Source of the DNA: Paramicrobacterium chengjingii
Lineage (GTDB): Bacteria; Actinomycetota; Actinomycetes; Actinomycetales; Microbacteriaceae
Direction: 5' to 3'
NCBI RefSeq assembly: GCF_011751765.2
Contig: NZ_CP061169.1
Location: 2,852,001-2,916,000 of the forward strand
Length of the DNA stretch: 64,000 bases
Both the position numbers and the translations under genes were made by a program. This document shows, piece by piece, positions 17,476 through 25,918 of the stretch (within the stretch, counting starts at the first letter, position 1; every line of letters begins with the position of its first letter). The notes below the pieces were generated by a model. That model saw nothing but the letters and a program-made list of their open reading frames with translations, was not told the DNA's origin and made no database searches.

Positions 17476-18323
17476 TTCTCTCCCCGTTCAAGTGCGCGCT
17501 GAATGTGCTGGCCAATTGTCGTTGCGGAGATCGCGAGAACAACGATCACGAGCCCCGGAACGACGGTGAGCCACGGTGCGTGGGTGATGTAGAGCCGTCC
17601 CGCGTCAAGCAGCGCGCCCCATTCCGGCGACGGCGGCGCCACGCCGAGCCCGAGGAACGACAGGCTCGATGCCCACACGATCGACTGCCCGATCGACATG
17701 GTGATAACGGCGACGAGCGGACGCACGGCGTTGGGAATGATGTGCCGCGAGAGAATGCGGGTGCGGGAGTGCCCGAGCGCCGTCGCTGCTTCAACGTATC
17801 CGGAGTTCTTCGCGGTGAGGATCTGCGCTCGAATCATGCGTGCGTAGCCCGGTGCCGTGCCGATCGCGACGGCAAACACCTGCGAGATCGCCGATGGCCC
17901 GAGAACCGACACAAGAAGAAGCGCGAGAAGCAGCGTCGGAAACGCAAACTGAATCTCGATGATGCGCGCGGCGACGGCACCGATCACACGCCCGCCAAGG
18001 GACGCCGCCGCTCCCAGAATGAGCGCGAGCGTCATGCTCACCGCCGTGGCGCCGACTCCGATCAGCAGCGACTCTCGCGCCCCGAAGACGACGCGGCTGT
18101 ACAGGTCGCGACCCTGCTCGTCTGTGCCGAACCAGTGTGCGGCGCCTGGCTGTTGAAGCGCCTGGTCGAGTGCGAGAGCAAACGGGTCGTGCGTGGCCAG
18201 CACCTGCGGTGCGATGAGCGCCACGACGAAGAACGCGGTCACGGCGAGCGCTGCATACAGGCCGAGAGGATGCTGTCGCCTACCGGCCTTCGGTGCTACC
18301 TCCGGTGTCAGAACGACGGTCAT
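17472..18323 (-). CDS. Peptide/nickel-type ABC permease, DppC family
   Basis: A 283-residue membrane protein with an N-terminal transmembrane segment (about 23-45) and a five-helix transport domain. The permease loop lies near residues 180-200 (YVEAATALGHSRTRILSRHI). Residues 70-95 (GAAHWFGTDEQGRDLYSRVV) are the DppC family hallmark. It overlaps both neighbours by four bases in the same operon. Confidence 0.92.
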   Translation of the reverse strand: MTVVLTPEVAPKAGRRQHPLGLYAALAVTAFFVVALIAPQVLATHDPFALALDQALQQPGAAHWFGTDEQGRDLYSRVVFGARESLLIGVGATAVSMTLALILGAAASLGGRVIGAVAARIIEIQFAFPTLLLALLLVSVLGPSAISQVFAVAIGTAPGYARMIRAQILTAKNSGYVEAATALGHSRTRILSRHIIPNAVRPLVAVITMSIGQSIVWASSLSFLGLGVAPPSPEWGALLDAGRLYITHAPWLTVVPGLVIVVLAISATTIGQHIQRALERGEK

Positions 18324-19363
18324 GATGCCTTCAATCTCGGGTCAATGAGTGTGTAGATCACGTCGACAATCAGGTTCGCCACCACGTACAGCGCGGCGAT
18401 GAGCACGACGACGCCGGTGACGATGGGAAGGTCTTGCGCGTTCACGGCAGTGATGAGCACCGTGCCGATTCCCTGACGTGAGTACAGGGACTCCACGACG
18501 ACAGCGCCAGAGATCGTTGCTCCAAGCGCCCACCCCGACAGTGTGATGGCGGGAAGCACCGAATGCCTCAGCACGTGCTGCACGCGCACGCCGATATCAC
18601 CCATGCCGCGCATGCGCGCGGACACGATGAACGGCTGGTCAAGCGTGTGCTCGAACTCGGATCGTGTTGCCTGCCCCATGAATCCGGCGAGCGGAATTGC
18701 GAGTGTCAGTGCCGGCAGAAACAGCCCCGCCGGGCTCGATCCGCTGATCACCGGAAACCAGCCGAGGCCGAGCGAGAAGACGACGAGAAGGATGATACCG
18801 AGCCAGTAGTGCGGCAGTCCGGCTGCGGTGGTATCGACGACGGCGCCCAAGGCGCGCAGCTTCGGTCTGTGCCCCGCGGTGAGCGTCACCCAGACCACCA
18901 TGATCACCCAGGCGAGCAGAATCGCCGTGAACGTGAGAATCAGCGTGGGGCCGAGCTGCTCGATGATGACGTCGCTCACGGGCCGGTACTGCTGGTACGA
19001 CATTCCGAGAGTTCCCGAGACGAGCGCGCGCAGGTAGTCAACGTATTGCACGAGCACGGGCTGCAACAGGCCGTACTGCTCATTGATTTGCGCGAGTTCC
19101 TCAGGCGTGCGCTCGATGGCCTGACCGGCACGGATGTTGTAGATCACCGTCGCGCGGTCGCCGGGAAGCGCCAGCTGAGCGAGGAACGCAACGGTAGCAG
19201 CGCCGAAGAGTGTGATGGCTGCGCCGACGAGTTTGCCGACGATGCGCCGGATCAGCGTGCCGCGATTCGCTCGACGGCGAGCGCTGCCCGCAGCGGCATC
19301 CGCGTCGATTCTGACCTGCTCTGGTGTGACCTGCTCAGCTTCAGGCGACGAAATATGCGTCAT
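18320..19363 (-). CDS. Peptide/nickel-type ABC permease, DppB family
   Basis: A 347-residue permease with an unusual 35-residue charged cytoplasmic N-terminus before the first membrane helix (RRIVGKLVGAAITLFGAATV). The ALPGDRA motif of DppB proteins is present near residue 70, and the transport loop lies around 240-260 (VSARMRGMGDIGVRVQHVLR). Its start overlaps the end of the binding-protein gene by 23 bases. Confidence 0.9.
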   Translation of the reverse strand: MTHISSPEAEQVTPEQVRIDADAAAGSARRRANRGTLIRRIVGKLVGAAITLFGAATVAFLAQLALPGDRATVIYNIRAGQAIERTPEELAQINEQYGLLQPVLVQYVDYLRALVSGTLGMSYQQYRPVSDVIIEQLGPTLILTFTAILLAWVIMVVWVTLTAGHRPKLRALGAVVDTTAAGLPHYWLGIILLVVFSLGLGWFPVISGSSPAGLFLPALTLAIPLAGFMGQATRSEFEHTLDQPFIVSARMRGMGDIGVRVQHVLRHSVLPAITLSGWALGATISGAVVVESLYSRQGIGTVLITAVNAQDLPIVTGVVVLIAALYVVANLIVDVIYTLIDPRLKAS

Positions 19364-20972
19364 GGAAGACCGGTCCTCCCTGTGAGTGCTCCTGCCAGAC
19401 GTCCTTGACGAATGGCGAGATGGCGAGAGTGCTCAACCGGTCGTACAGCCCGATCGAGAGCGCGTGATCGGCGATGTACTCCTGCGCCTGCTGGTACAGC
19501 GTGTTCTGCTCGTCGATGTCTGCTGCCGAGTTGGCGCGCAGAATAAGCTCTTCGAGCTCTGGCGAGTTGTAGAACGCCGCGTTGTTGCCGTTGGGGCTCT
19601 CGTCAGTGTCGGCGCGCCAATTGATCCAGAGGATGCCGGCGGTCACACTCGTCCAGTACCCCGCAGCAATGTCGCGTTCGTCAGACTGCGTGTAGGCACC
19701 GGCGAAGTGCTCGCTCGGCGGAACGGGGATGAGCGTCACGTCGAACCCAGCCTGCTTCGCCTGCTCGGCGACGCCCTGCAAGATCGAGCCGCCTTCGGCG
19801 TTGAACGTCGTGCCTGCTCCGTACGGCAGGGTCACCTCGAGTGGCTTACCGTCTTTCTCGCGAACCCCGTCGGCGTTTGTCGTGCTCCAGCCGGCTTCGT
19901 CAAGCAGACTCTTCGCCTTCTTGAGGTCGAACGTGTACTGTTCAGCCGCCTTCTGGCTATAGCCCGGGGTCGCTTGGCTCACCGCGCCGTTTCCCTCGTA
20001 GGGAATCACGCCGAGGCCGATGGTCTCGACGAGGCTCTCGCGGTCGAGACTGTAGGTGAATGCCTTGCGCACCTTCTCGTCGGTGAACGGCCCTTCGCGA
20101 GTGTTGAACGCAAGCTGCTGCGGGCGGCCCGGCGTCACGTACTTCTGCAGGTTGAAACCGCCCAGCTCCAGTGTCGTCCAGTCGACAGAAGGAACGTCGT
20201 AGATCGCATCGACCTCGTCGCTCTTCAGTGCCGCAGACCGCGTCGTGCCGTCGGGAACGAAGCGCCAATCGACGGTCTCGACGATCGCCGGGCCCTCGTG
20301 CTTCGCGTTCGCCGGCCACGATGTGTAGTCGTCGTTGCGCTCGAGAATGATGTTCTCACCGCGGGTCCACGACGCCACAGTGAACGCACCGCTGCCGATG
20401 GGCTGCTCGCAGTTCTGCTCATCTGTGCGGGTTTCGAGAGCCTCCTGCGATTGAATGCCGAAGTAGCCCTGAGCGAGCGTCTCGGGCAGCCGCGGGTATG
20501 GCGTGGAGAGGTGGATGGCGAGTGTTGTGTCGTCCACGGCTTCTGCCGACGAGAAGTAGCCCTCGAGCCAGACCTTCGCCGTGCTGTTTCCTCCCGCAAG
20601 CCAGTAGTCGAAGTTGTAGGCGACGGCGGATGCTGTCAACGCGCTGCCGTCCGTGAACGCGACGTCCTCCTTGAGATCAAACGTCCAGTCGAGCCCGTCG
20701 TCTGACACCTCCCACGAATCGGCGAGCCAGGGCACGGCCTCGCCGTTCTCGTCGAGCGACGTGATGCTGTCGAGCACCTGATAGCTCAGATACGCCTGTT
20801 CGATCCAGCCGCCAAACACGCATTGCGGTTCCTGCTGATGCGCGTAGACGAGAGTTCCCCCGGCAACCGGCTCGGCATCATCAGCTGTGGAGGCGCCAGC
20901 CGCGCACGACGTGAGCATCATCATCGCGGCAACGCTGACGGCGAGTGCGGCGACATTTCTGTTTCGTGGCAT
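19341..20972 (-). CDS. Peptide/nickel-type ABC substrate-binding lipoprotein
   Basis: An extracytoplasmic solute-binding protein of family 5 (OppA/DppA type), 543 residues from the ATG at 20972. The signal peptide ends in the lipobox LTSC (near residue 22 of this start). The SBP5 body begins with GGTLVYAHQQEPQCV and contains LSYQVLDSITSLDENG. Earlier in-frame starts exist at 20984 (ATG) and 20993 (TTG). The 20972 start is chosen because GGGG lies just upstream and it gives the most compact signal peptide. It is the first gene of the operon ending with the LLM monooxygenase. Confidence 0.88.
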   Translation of the reverse strand: MPRNRNVAALAVSVAAMMMLTSCAAGASTADDAEPVAGGTLVYAHQQEPQCVFGGWIEQAYLSYQVLDSITSLDENGEAVPWLADSWEVSDDGLDWTFDLKEDVAFTDGSALTASAVAYNFDYWLAGGNSTAKVWLEGYFSSAEAVDDTTLAIHLSTPYPRLPETLAQGYFGIQSQEALETRTDEQNCEQPIGSGAFTVASWTRGENIILERNDDYTSWPANAKHEGPAIVETVDWRFVPDGTTRSAALKSDEVDAIYDVPSVDWTTLELGGFNLQKYVTPGRPQQLAFNTREGPFTDEKVRKAFTYSLDRESLVETIGLGVIPYEGNGAVSQATPGYSQKAAEQYTFDLKKAKSLLDEAGWSTTNADGVREKDGKPLEVTLPYGAGTTFNAEGGSILQGVAEQAKQAGFDVTLIPVPPSEHFAGAYTQSDERDIAAGYWTSVTAGILWINWRADTDESPNGNNAAFYNSPELEELILRANSAADIDEQNTLYQQAQEYIADHALSIGLYDRLSTLAISPFVKDVWQEHSQGGPVFHDAYFVA

Positions 20973-21081
20973 AACGAACCCCATGGGTGACAAGGCGGAT
21001 GCCGCATGTGCGGCGTGGTCGAGTCACGAACTTACGGGGTGATCACGGCATCGACAGAGCACCCGTTGTCACAGTTCGTAG

Positions 21082-21104
21082 TGTGACCGGTGCGCGCGGT
21101 CACA
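21082..21104. promoter_or_regulatory. Inverted repeat in front of the peptide ABC operon
   Basis: Arms TGTGACCG and CGGTCACA are perfect over eight bases with a 7-base spacer. It lies 46 bases after the esterase stop and about 110 bases before the binding-protein start. It has no T-tract, so an operator is as likely as a terminator. The remaining bases of 20973-21149 show nothing else I recognise. Confidence 0.4.
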
Positions 21105-21149
21105 TGACGTCATCTACACCGCTGCCGTGGCTGCGCGGGTGCCGTTCGT

Positions 21150-22655
21150 CTAGAGTGCGCGCTTCTCGAGAGCAATGAGCTCACGTTCACGGTCGAAGAT
21201 GCGCTCGGTGCGTGGTGCCCGATCAACGCGCCAGCCACGGCGCTCACCGTCCGCATCGTAATCTGGCCAAGGTGCGTTTCCGTCTGCGATGAACTGCACC
21301 CACGCAGCATGCATCGCGTCGGCGACTTCCTGTGGAGGATGAGCTCCAGTGCTAGCCTCGACGTTCTCGCCACCGAGGCAGTCCCACACGAACGGCAGTT
21401 CCATGCAGTGCCCTGTCAGCTGGTTGAGCGCAGACGGAAGCCTGAAGTCGTAGGCGTACACGGAACCCGTCTTCGCAGCGAGCACCCGAGCCGTTGTGAA
21501 GCGAAACACGGCGTCGGTCGCCGCGCTTCCGAGCATCCGTCGCGAGCGCCCGGGCGTGACCCTCGCATAGTGTCGTGCGCTGCGCCCGAGTCCCACGAGG
21601 CGCAGGGCGAGCGTGCGGGGCATCAGGTCGAGCGCCGCGGGCTCCCCGAGAACCACTGCGTCTGTCTCGTTGGCGTTCGCGCCGATCAGTAGCGGCTTGT
21701 CCGCTCCGGTCCCCCGAGCGAGAGCATCGTCGATTGCGTACGGAATCAGCTCGCCGTCGGCAACCGGCGTCCACGACATTGAACTGCCCCCACGCATGAG
21801 CCGCCGCAGCCACGCAAGCGTCATGCCTCGCTTTTGGGAGGTCTGCTGCGCCTCGAAGACGTCTCGCTCGGGAATCTCTGCGAACGCGTCGCGCGTCGCT
21901 GCGATTTTCAGCAGCGTCGCTACCCGCGATGTGCTGATCGCCACCTCGGAACGCTCCCCCGTGCTCCACCCGGGCGATTCGGCGATCACCCGGGCGAACA
22001 ACGGCTGTGCGCTGGGCATGGACAGCAGGGTCAGAACGGCTGTGCCGCCCGCACTCTGGCCGCCGATCGTCACGCGGTCGGGGTCGCCTCCGAATGCACG
22101 GATGTTGTCGCGCACCCAGTGCAGCGCCAGCATCCAATCGTGTACTGCGCGGTTGTCCGGGGCACCGTCGATCACCCCGAAGCCGTCGAGCCCGATGCGA
22201 TACGACACCGAGACGACAATGACGCCGTCTCGGGGAAATGTGCCGGCCGCGTACCACGGCGAAGAAGGAGACCCGGTCGTGAATCCGCCGCCATGAATCC
22301 ATACGAGCACGGGCAACGACGTCTCCGGGCGGATGCTCGGAGTGAACACGTTGACGGTCAGTGTCTCGTCTCCTGGGTAGGAGGGCTCGGGTATGAGAGT
22401 GATTCCTGCCATGTAGTCGCGCAGCGGGGTAGCCCCATAGCGCGTGGCGTCACGCACTCCGTCCCAGGCTTCGTGGGCGACAGGCAGCGCAAATCGTCGC
22501 TCACCAACCGGGGCTTCCGCGTAGGGGATGCCGAGAAACGCGAGTTGGTGCGGGCCGAGCTGTGCTCCACGAACGGTACCGGCGGTGGTCTGCACGACGG
22601 CACCGTCGTCAGGCTCAGGAGCGTTCGTTTTCGCTGTGCTCGGCGTCGACGTCAT
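21150..22655 (-). CDS. Type B carboxylesterase/lipase
   Basis: A 501-residue alpha/beta hydrolase of the carboxylesterase type B family. The oxyanion-hole motif HGGG is at 121-124, the nucleophile Ser201 lies in GGQSAGG, and the acidic residue is likely in the GANANETDAV region near 320. A C-terminal histidine (TGHCMELPFVW) completes the expected triad. It has no signal peptide, so it is probably intracellular, and it hydrolyses esters of unknown identity. Its ATG overlaps the stop of the upstream DUF1992 gene by four bases. Confidence 0.9.
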   Translation of the reverse strand: MTSTPSTAKTNAPEPDDGAVVQTTAGTVRGAQLGPHQLAFLGIPYAEAPVGERRFALPVAHEAWDGVRDATRYGATPLRDYMAGITLIPEPSYPGDETLTVNVFTPSIRPETSLPVLVWIHGGGFTTGSPSSPWYAAGTFPRDGVIVVSVSYRIGLDGFGVIDGAPDNRAVHDWMLALHWVRDNIRAFGGDPDRVTIGGQSAGGTAVLTLLSMPSAQPLFARVIAESPGWSTGERSEVAISTSRVATLLKIAATRDAFAEIPERDVFEAQQTSQKRGMTLAWLRRLMRGGSSMSWTPVADGELIPYAIDDALARGTGADKPLLIGANANETDAVVLGEPAALDLMPRTLALRLVGLGRSARHYARVTPGRSRRMLGSAATDAVFRFTTARVLAAKTGSVYAYDFRLPSALNQLTGHCMELPFVWDCLGGENVEASTGAHPPQEVADAMHAAWVQFIADGNAPWPDYDADGERRGWRVDRAPRTERIFDRERELIALEKRAL

Positions 22656-23218
22656 GCCTCTTGCTTACCACGCCCGCGATTCCACCACCGACGACGACGA
22701 GCCTGCGGCGCCGTGGGTTCGGTTGTCTCCGCGGGTTTCCGCGCGGCACGTCGTTCTTCCCACGCGGTCACCTCGGCATCAATGTCGCGGGTCGGCGTGA
22801 CGACGGGCGGACCACCGTGAAGCTGCCTTCGTGCTTCGCGCACTCGCTGATTGAAATCCGTGAGGTACTCGCGCACCCGGGACTCTGAGAGAAGTTCGTC
22901 GAGCGTCTCTTCGAGGCGCTCGTGCTCTTTGCGCAGCTGGAAAACCGGTGGGGCGAAGCCAGTCAGACCCTCAGACTCGACCTTCTGTTTGATCCACCAG
23001 TCGGGGTCGCGCGGCTTGTCTATCCCTTTGAGCGGCTTGCCCGCTCCGGGCAGGTTGTCGAACTCACCGCGGCGCCTGGCCAGCTCAATCGCTGTCTCGA
23101 CGGCGGCCCAGCGCTCCTCTTCAGTATTCCACTGGGGAGGTCCGCCGCCGCTGCCTGACCCCTCAGCCTCGTCGGGCGCCGCATGTCGTGGGGCGGTGCG
23201 CTTGGCCTGATCGTTCAT
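22652..23218 (-). CDS. DUF1992 (DnaJ-homologue subfamily C28-like) protein
   Basis: A 188-residue soluble protein. The DUF1992 core is at about 33-110 (AIELARRRGEFDNLPGAGKP, DWWIKQKVESEGL), followed by a basic Arg-rich tail. Function in bacteria is unknown. The start has the ribosome binding site GGAGGAAAC. A TTGACA hexamer lies upstream at the edge of the IS110 element, so the insertion may supply or have replaced part of its promoter. Confidence 0.85.
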   Translation of the reverse strand: MNDQAKRTAPRHAAPDEAEGSGSGGGPPQWNTEEERWAAVETAIELARRRGEFDNLPGAGKPLKGIDKPRDPDWWIKQKVESEGLTGFAPPVFQLRKEHERLEETLDELLSESRVREYLTDFNQRVREARRQLHGGPPVVTPTRDIDAEVTAWEERRAARKPAETTEPTAPQARRRRWWNRGRGKQEA

Positions 23219-23257
23219 GACGTTTCCTCCACTACTGATATGTAGGTGTTTTTGTCA

Positions 23258-23543
23258 AGGGGGCAGAGTGAAACGGTCCCGGGAAGTGTAGGGCTTGTCC
23301 GGGACCGTTTCTGCTGGCATCTGGCGGAGTGGGGTCTGACGTGTCTTTCGACGTTAACACGGTCAAACTGATATGCGCAGGTTGGTTACTGCAGGGCGAA
23401 GCGTGCGATGGTGGAGCGGTGCCGCAGGTCTAGAGATCGAGCGTCGCCCGTCAGTGCTGATGGGCTGTTCATAATAGTAGAGCGGGTCATTCCACACGTG
23501 TTCGCAGACCTCACGGCCGTCGTGGTGTCAGCGGTCTGGGGTG
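23258..23543 (-). ncRNA. Candidate bridge-RNA region of the IS110 element
   Basis: A 286-base non-coding stretch follows the transposase stop and lies inside the element. It holds a strong hairpin (AAACGGTCCCGG at 23271-23282 with CCGGGACCGTTT at 23299-23310) and a shorter stem near 23438-23462 (GCCCATCAG/CTGACGGGC, one mismatch). IS110-family recombinases are guided by a bridge RNA encoded in a non-coding end; in the IS1111 group this is the 3' end. The location and structure fit, but the guide loops were not identified. Confidence 0.4.
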
Positions 23544-24632
23544 TCAGTCAGTCATGATCGCGAGTGACCAGCACCAGCCGGAGAGTTCTCTGGCGATCGC
23601 GACGTTGGCGATTGTTGCCTTCTTTCGTCGGGCTACGAATTTCTCCCACTGCTTGTGGAGTCGTTCGTTTCCGGCTTGTCCGCGTAGTCGGGCTTCCTGT
23701 GAGGCATTTTGCTGTCGGAGCGTCAGTGCTGAGGTCGGTTGCTGTCGGAGCTGTTTGCGGTGGTGCCAGGCGGCCTCGACGAGGAGTCTGCGGGCATGGG
23801 AATTGCCGGTCTTGGTGATACCGCCGAGTCTGCGTGAAGTTCCTGACGAGTATTCCGACGGGGTGAGTCCGAGATAGGTGCCAATTGTTTTCCCGGTGAA
23901 TCTGTCCCAATCGGCGATCTCAACGGCAAGCGCGAGACTAGTGAGCGCACCCATGCCACGCAGGCAACCCAACCGGGTCACCACAGGTGCGAATTCAGAA
24001 GCATCAGCCATTCTTTCAATTTCGGCATCGAGTCGGTCTCTGCGGGCAAGGACTTGCGCAACGGCTTCGTAGGATGCATCGAACGCGTATTGGTAAGCGA
24101 TTGTGCCTGCGCGATGCTCCCGGATCCACACGTCGTGCTTGCGAGTCCATGTGCCACCTCCGTCGTAAACATGCCCGTGACGAAGAAGCAGTTTTGAGAG
24201 ACGATGGCGTGAGGCCATGAGGTCATGGCGGCAGTCTTCCCGCGCCCGGACAAGATCGCGTGCAGTCTCCTCGTCAATAGTGGGGACACGCACGGGGGTG
24301 ATCTGTCCAAGCTGGAGGAGATGCGCCAAATGCAGAGCATCATTCTTATCGGTTTTGACACGGTCACCTGGCGGACGCTGCAACTTCGATGGGGCGGCGA
24401 TCACGCACGCGATGCCAGCACCTGTGAGGCGACGGGAGAGATCATAGCCTGTCGGGCCGGCCTCGTAAGTGGTGAGAGCCGGTACTGCGAGACCACGGAC
24501 CCAATCGATCACCGCGGCCGGATCATAGGGAAACTTCTTCCAGGTAACTTCACCGGTATCGCTGTGAATTGCTTGCGCGACGATGGACCTGGCGTGCACG
24601 TCCAAACCCACGTGAGTACGATAGATGTTCAA
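23544..24632 (-). CDS. IS110-family DEDD transposase
   Basis: A 362-residue RNA-guided recombinase. The N-terminal RuvC-like DEDD domain has Asp11 (VGLDVHA), Glu57 (TTYEAGPTG), Asp95 and Asp98 (KTDKNDA). A coiled region spans about 185-215. The C-terminal Tnp_20 domain carries the catalytic serine in TPSEYSSGTSRR (Ser262/263) and ends with GNSHARRLLVEAAW. The TTG start at 24632 is chosen because GGAGG sits six bases upstream. An in-frame ATG at 24731 would add 33 residues encoded across a perfect hairpin and is less likely. All catalytic residues are present, so the element should be active. Confidence 0.9.
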   Translation of the reverse strand: MNIYRTHVGLDVHARSIVAQAIHSDTGEVTWKKFPYDPAAVIDWVRGLAVPALTTYEAGPTGYDLSRRLTGAGIACVIAAPSKLQRPPGDRVKTDKNDALHLAHLLQLGQITPVRVPTIDEETARDLVRAREDCRHDLMASRHRLSKLLLRHGHVYDGGGTWTRKHDVWIREHRAGTIAYQYAFDASYEAVAQVLARRDRLDAEIERMADASEFAPVVTRLGCLRGMGALTSLALAVEIADWDRFTGKTIGTYLGLTPSEYSSGTSRRLGGITKTGNSHARRLLVEAAWHHRKQLRQQPTSALTLRQQNASQEARLRGQAGNERLHKQWEKFVARRKKATIANVAIARELSGWCWSLAIMTD

Positions 24633-24674
24633 CTGGGGCCTCCAAGATCGACTGAGGAAGACCAACCCCGTCAA

Positions 24675-24698
24675 GGCTCCAGCACCTATGCTGGAGCC
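24675..24698. other. Perfect hairpin in the 5' flank of the IS110 transposase gene
   Basis: GGCTCCAGC and GCTGGAGCC pair over nine bases around ACCTAT. It lies 43 bases upstream of the TTG start, inside the element. It may block read-in transcription or belong to a structured leader. The rest of 24633-24834, up to the next gene, shows only the element end near 24758 and no further feature. Confidence 0.5.
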
Positions 24699-24834
24699 CC
24701 GCAAATGGCACGGCTGGTAAACCTCGATCATGCGATCTGGGGCCTCAGCCTTGTCAAGAGGTAGCCACAGTCATATCGTCTAGGCTATGCGGCCGCGACA
24801 CGACAGAAAAGGCACGACGATTCATCCGGTGCCA

Positions 24835-25476
24835 TCACGTTTCGACATTCCTGTCGATGCCGAGGGTGGCGATGAGGTCTTCGTGCAGCTCGAACCACAC
24901 GCGATGGCATGAGTCGACCGCCGTGCCGTCCACCCACTCATGCTCACCGCGCCGCGCACGGCGCAGTGCCGCGGCATAGCGAACGTCGTACCCGCCGAAG
25001 CGGCTCAGAATGCTCTCGAGGTTCTCGCTGATCGACGTGAGTTCGTGCTCAATCTCACCCAGCTCACGAAGCACACGTGCGTCCCACTCGAGATCTGTGT
25101 GATCATTCGATGCGAGACGCCCGTCTGATGCGGGTCGAAGCTGCCAGTTCGTGCACGCGGTCAGCAACGTCGCGTTGACCGGAAGGAAGTCGCTATAGAC
25201 GCGCTTCAGCCGATGCTCACCGTCCACCCTCGCTAGCTCCTCCGTCAGCCGTCGCTCGTTCTCTCGCCGTCCGCGGTCCGTCAGCGACCAGCCCGAGAGA
25301 CCAGCGAAGCTCGCGAACGTCACCCATCCGCAAGCCTCGGCGTCCCCGAGCGCTTCATCGACGGCGTCACTCGAGAGCCCCCACCGTCGTGCGACAGCAT
25401 CCGAATTGGCAAATCCGAGAATGCGCACCCCGTGCAGTGCCAGAGCCAGACTCACAGAGGCGTCGTCGTCTGTCAT
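24835..25476 (-). CDS. Winged-helix DNA-binding protein, unknown target
   Basis: A 213-residue protein starting MTDDDASV. Residues about 12-75 look like a winged-helix/MarR-like domain (VARRWGLSSDAVDEALGDAE ... GWSLTDRGRRENERRL). The rest (about 80-213) is a predicted alpha-helical domain of no recognised family (LTACTNWQLRP, ELTSISENLESILSRFGGY). The ATG overlaps the preceding gene's stop by four bases (ATGA). Both regulators are divergent from the PEP/ATP-grasp gene and may control it. Confidence 0.7.
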   Translation of the reverse strand: MTDDDASVSLALALHGVRILGFANSDAVARRWGLSSDAVDEALGDAEACGWVTFASFAGLSGWSLTDRGRRENERRLTEELARVDGEHRLKRVYSDFLPVNATLLTACTNWQLRPASDGRLASNDHTDLEWDARVLRELGEIEHELTSISENLESILSRFGGYDVRYAAALRRARRGEHEWVDGTAVDSCHRVWFELHEDLIATLGIDRNVET

Positions 25477-25862
25477 GGGGCATCCTGTCGCTCGGCAAGC
25501 CGGGTGAAGTGCTGCTGGCATGCTTGCGGAGATTTGAATCCCATGGCCGACGCGATCTGGGCCCAGGTGAGTCCCGCGCTCCGGGCTGCGAACAGTAAAC
25601 CGGTTTCGATGCCCTCGACCTCGGCGCGCACCGCTGGCACGAGAGCAAGAGCGTCGACGAGCTCGCTCGGCTCAGCATCCATCGACTGCCACAGCGCAAA
25701 CTGGGTCAGATCGACAGCAGACGGCGGCACGGATGCTGGTCGCCATGGCTGCTCAGAAATACGGCCGTCTGCGCGCGACAATAGACGGCCGCGAGCGCGC
25801 TCTTCGCGACGAGCCTGCGCATGAACGTCGTTCGCTGCCTGCGGGTCGGGGTTGCATGTCAT
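25473..25862 (-). CDS. Small helix-turn-helix protein
   Basis: A 129-residue protein whose C-terminus (about 85-125) holds a helix-turn-helix (ARSAGLTWAQIASAMGFKSP). The N-terminal part is polar and rich in Arg/Ala with no recognised domain. Starts at 25862 (ATG, with GGAG nearby) and 25886 (ATG) are both possible. It is the first gene of a two-gene regulator unit and faces the PEP-dependent gene across 56 bases. Confidence 0.65.
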   Translation of the reverse strand: MTCNPDPQAANDVHAQARREERARGRLLSRADGRISEQPWRPASVPPSAVDLTQFALWQSMDAEPSELVDALALVPAVRAEVEGIETGLLFAARSAGLTWAQIASAMGFKSPQACQQHFTRLAERQDAP

Positions 25863-25879
25863 GGCTCCATCGTGCAGTA

Positions 25880-25901
25880 TCAACATTACGTTGTCAACAT
25901 T
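25880..25901. promoter_or_regulatory. Direct-repeat operator between divergent genes
   Basis: TCAACATT occurs twice (25880-25887 and 25894-25901) at a 14-base period in the AT-rich intergenic gap. The same bases contain a TTGACA on the minus strand. A binding site for one of the two adjacent DNA-binding proteins is likely; this is inference. Confidence 0.45.
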
Positions 25902-25918
25902 TTATTGAAAGGTGATGA

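Larger units (their letters stand above)
23252..24758 (-). mobile_element. IS110-family insertion sequence (boundaries approximate)
   Basis: The element contains the DEDD transposase gene plus about 285 non-coding bases on its 3' side and about 125 on its 5' side. Both ends carry TTGWCAAGG reading inward (23250-23258 on the plus strand, and at about 24750-24758 on the minus strand), a short imperfect inverted pair. TTGWCAA is itself nearly palindromic, so the pair can also be read as direct repeats. IS110 elements make no conventional target duplication, so exact ends need comparison with an empty site. It appears intact. Confidence 0.65.

Noticed and set aside
16147..17502. 451-codon plus-strand open frame
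   Set aside because: It is antisense to the double ABC ATPase, whose Walker and signature motifs are all present; high GC creates long antisense frames.
18563..19408. 281-codon plus-strand frame
   Set aside because: Antisense to the DppB permease, which has the transport loop and membrane helices.
24633..24731. Upstream ATG start for the IS110 transposase
   Set aside because: It would encode 33 extra residues through a perfect hairpin and lacks a ribosome binding site, whereas TTG 24632 follows GGAGG.
24750..24785. TTGTCA and TATCGT spaced by 17 bases on the plus strand as a promoter
   Set aside because: No plus-strand gene follows for more than 1 kb, and TTGTCA belongs to the IS110 end; likely coincidence.
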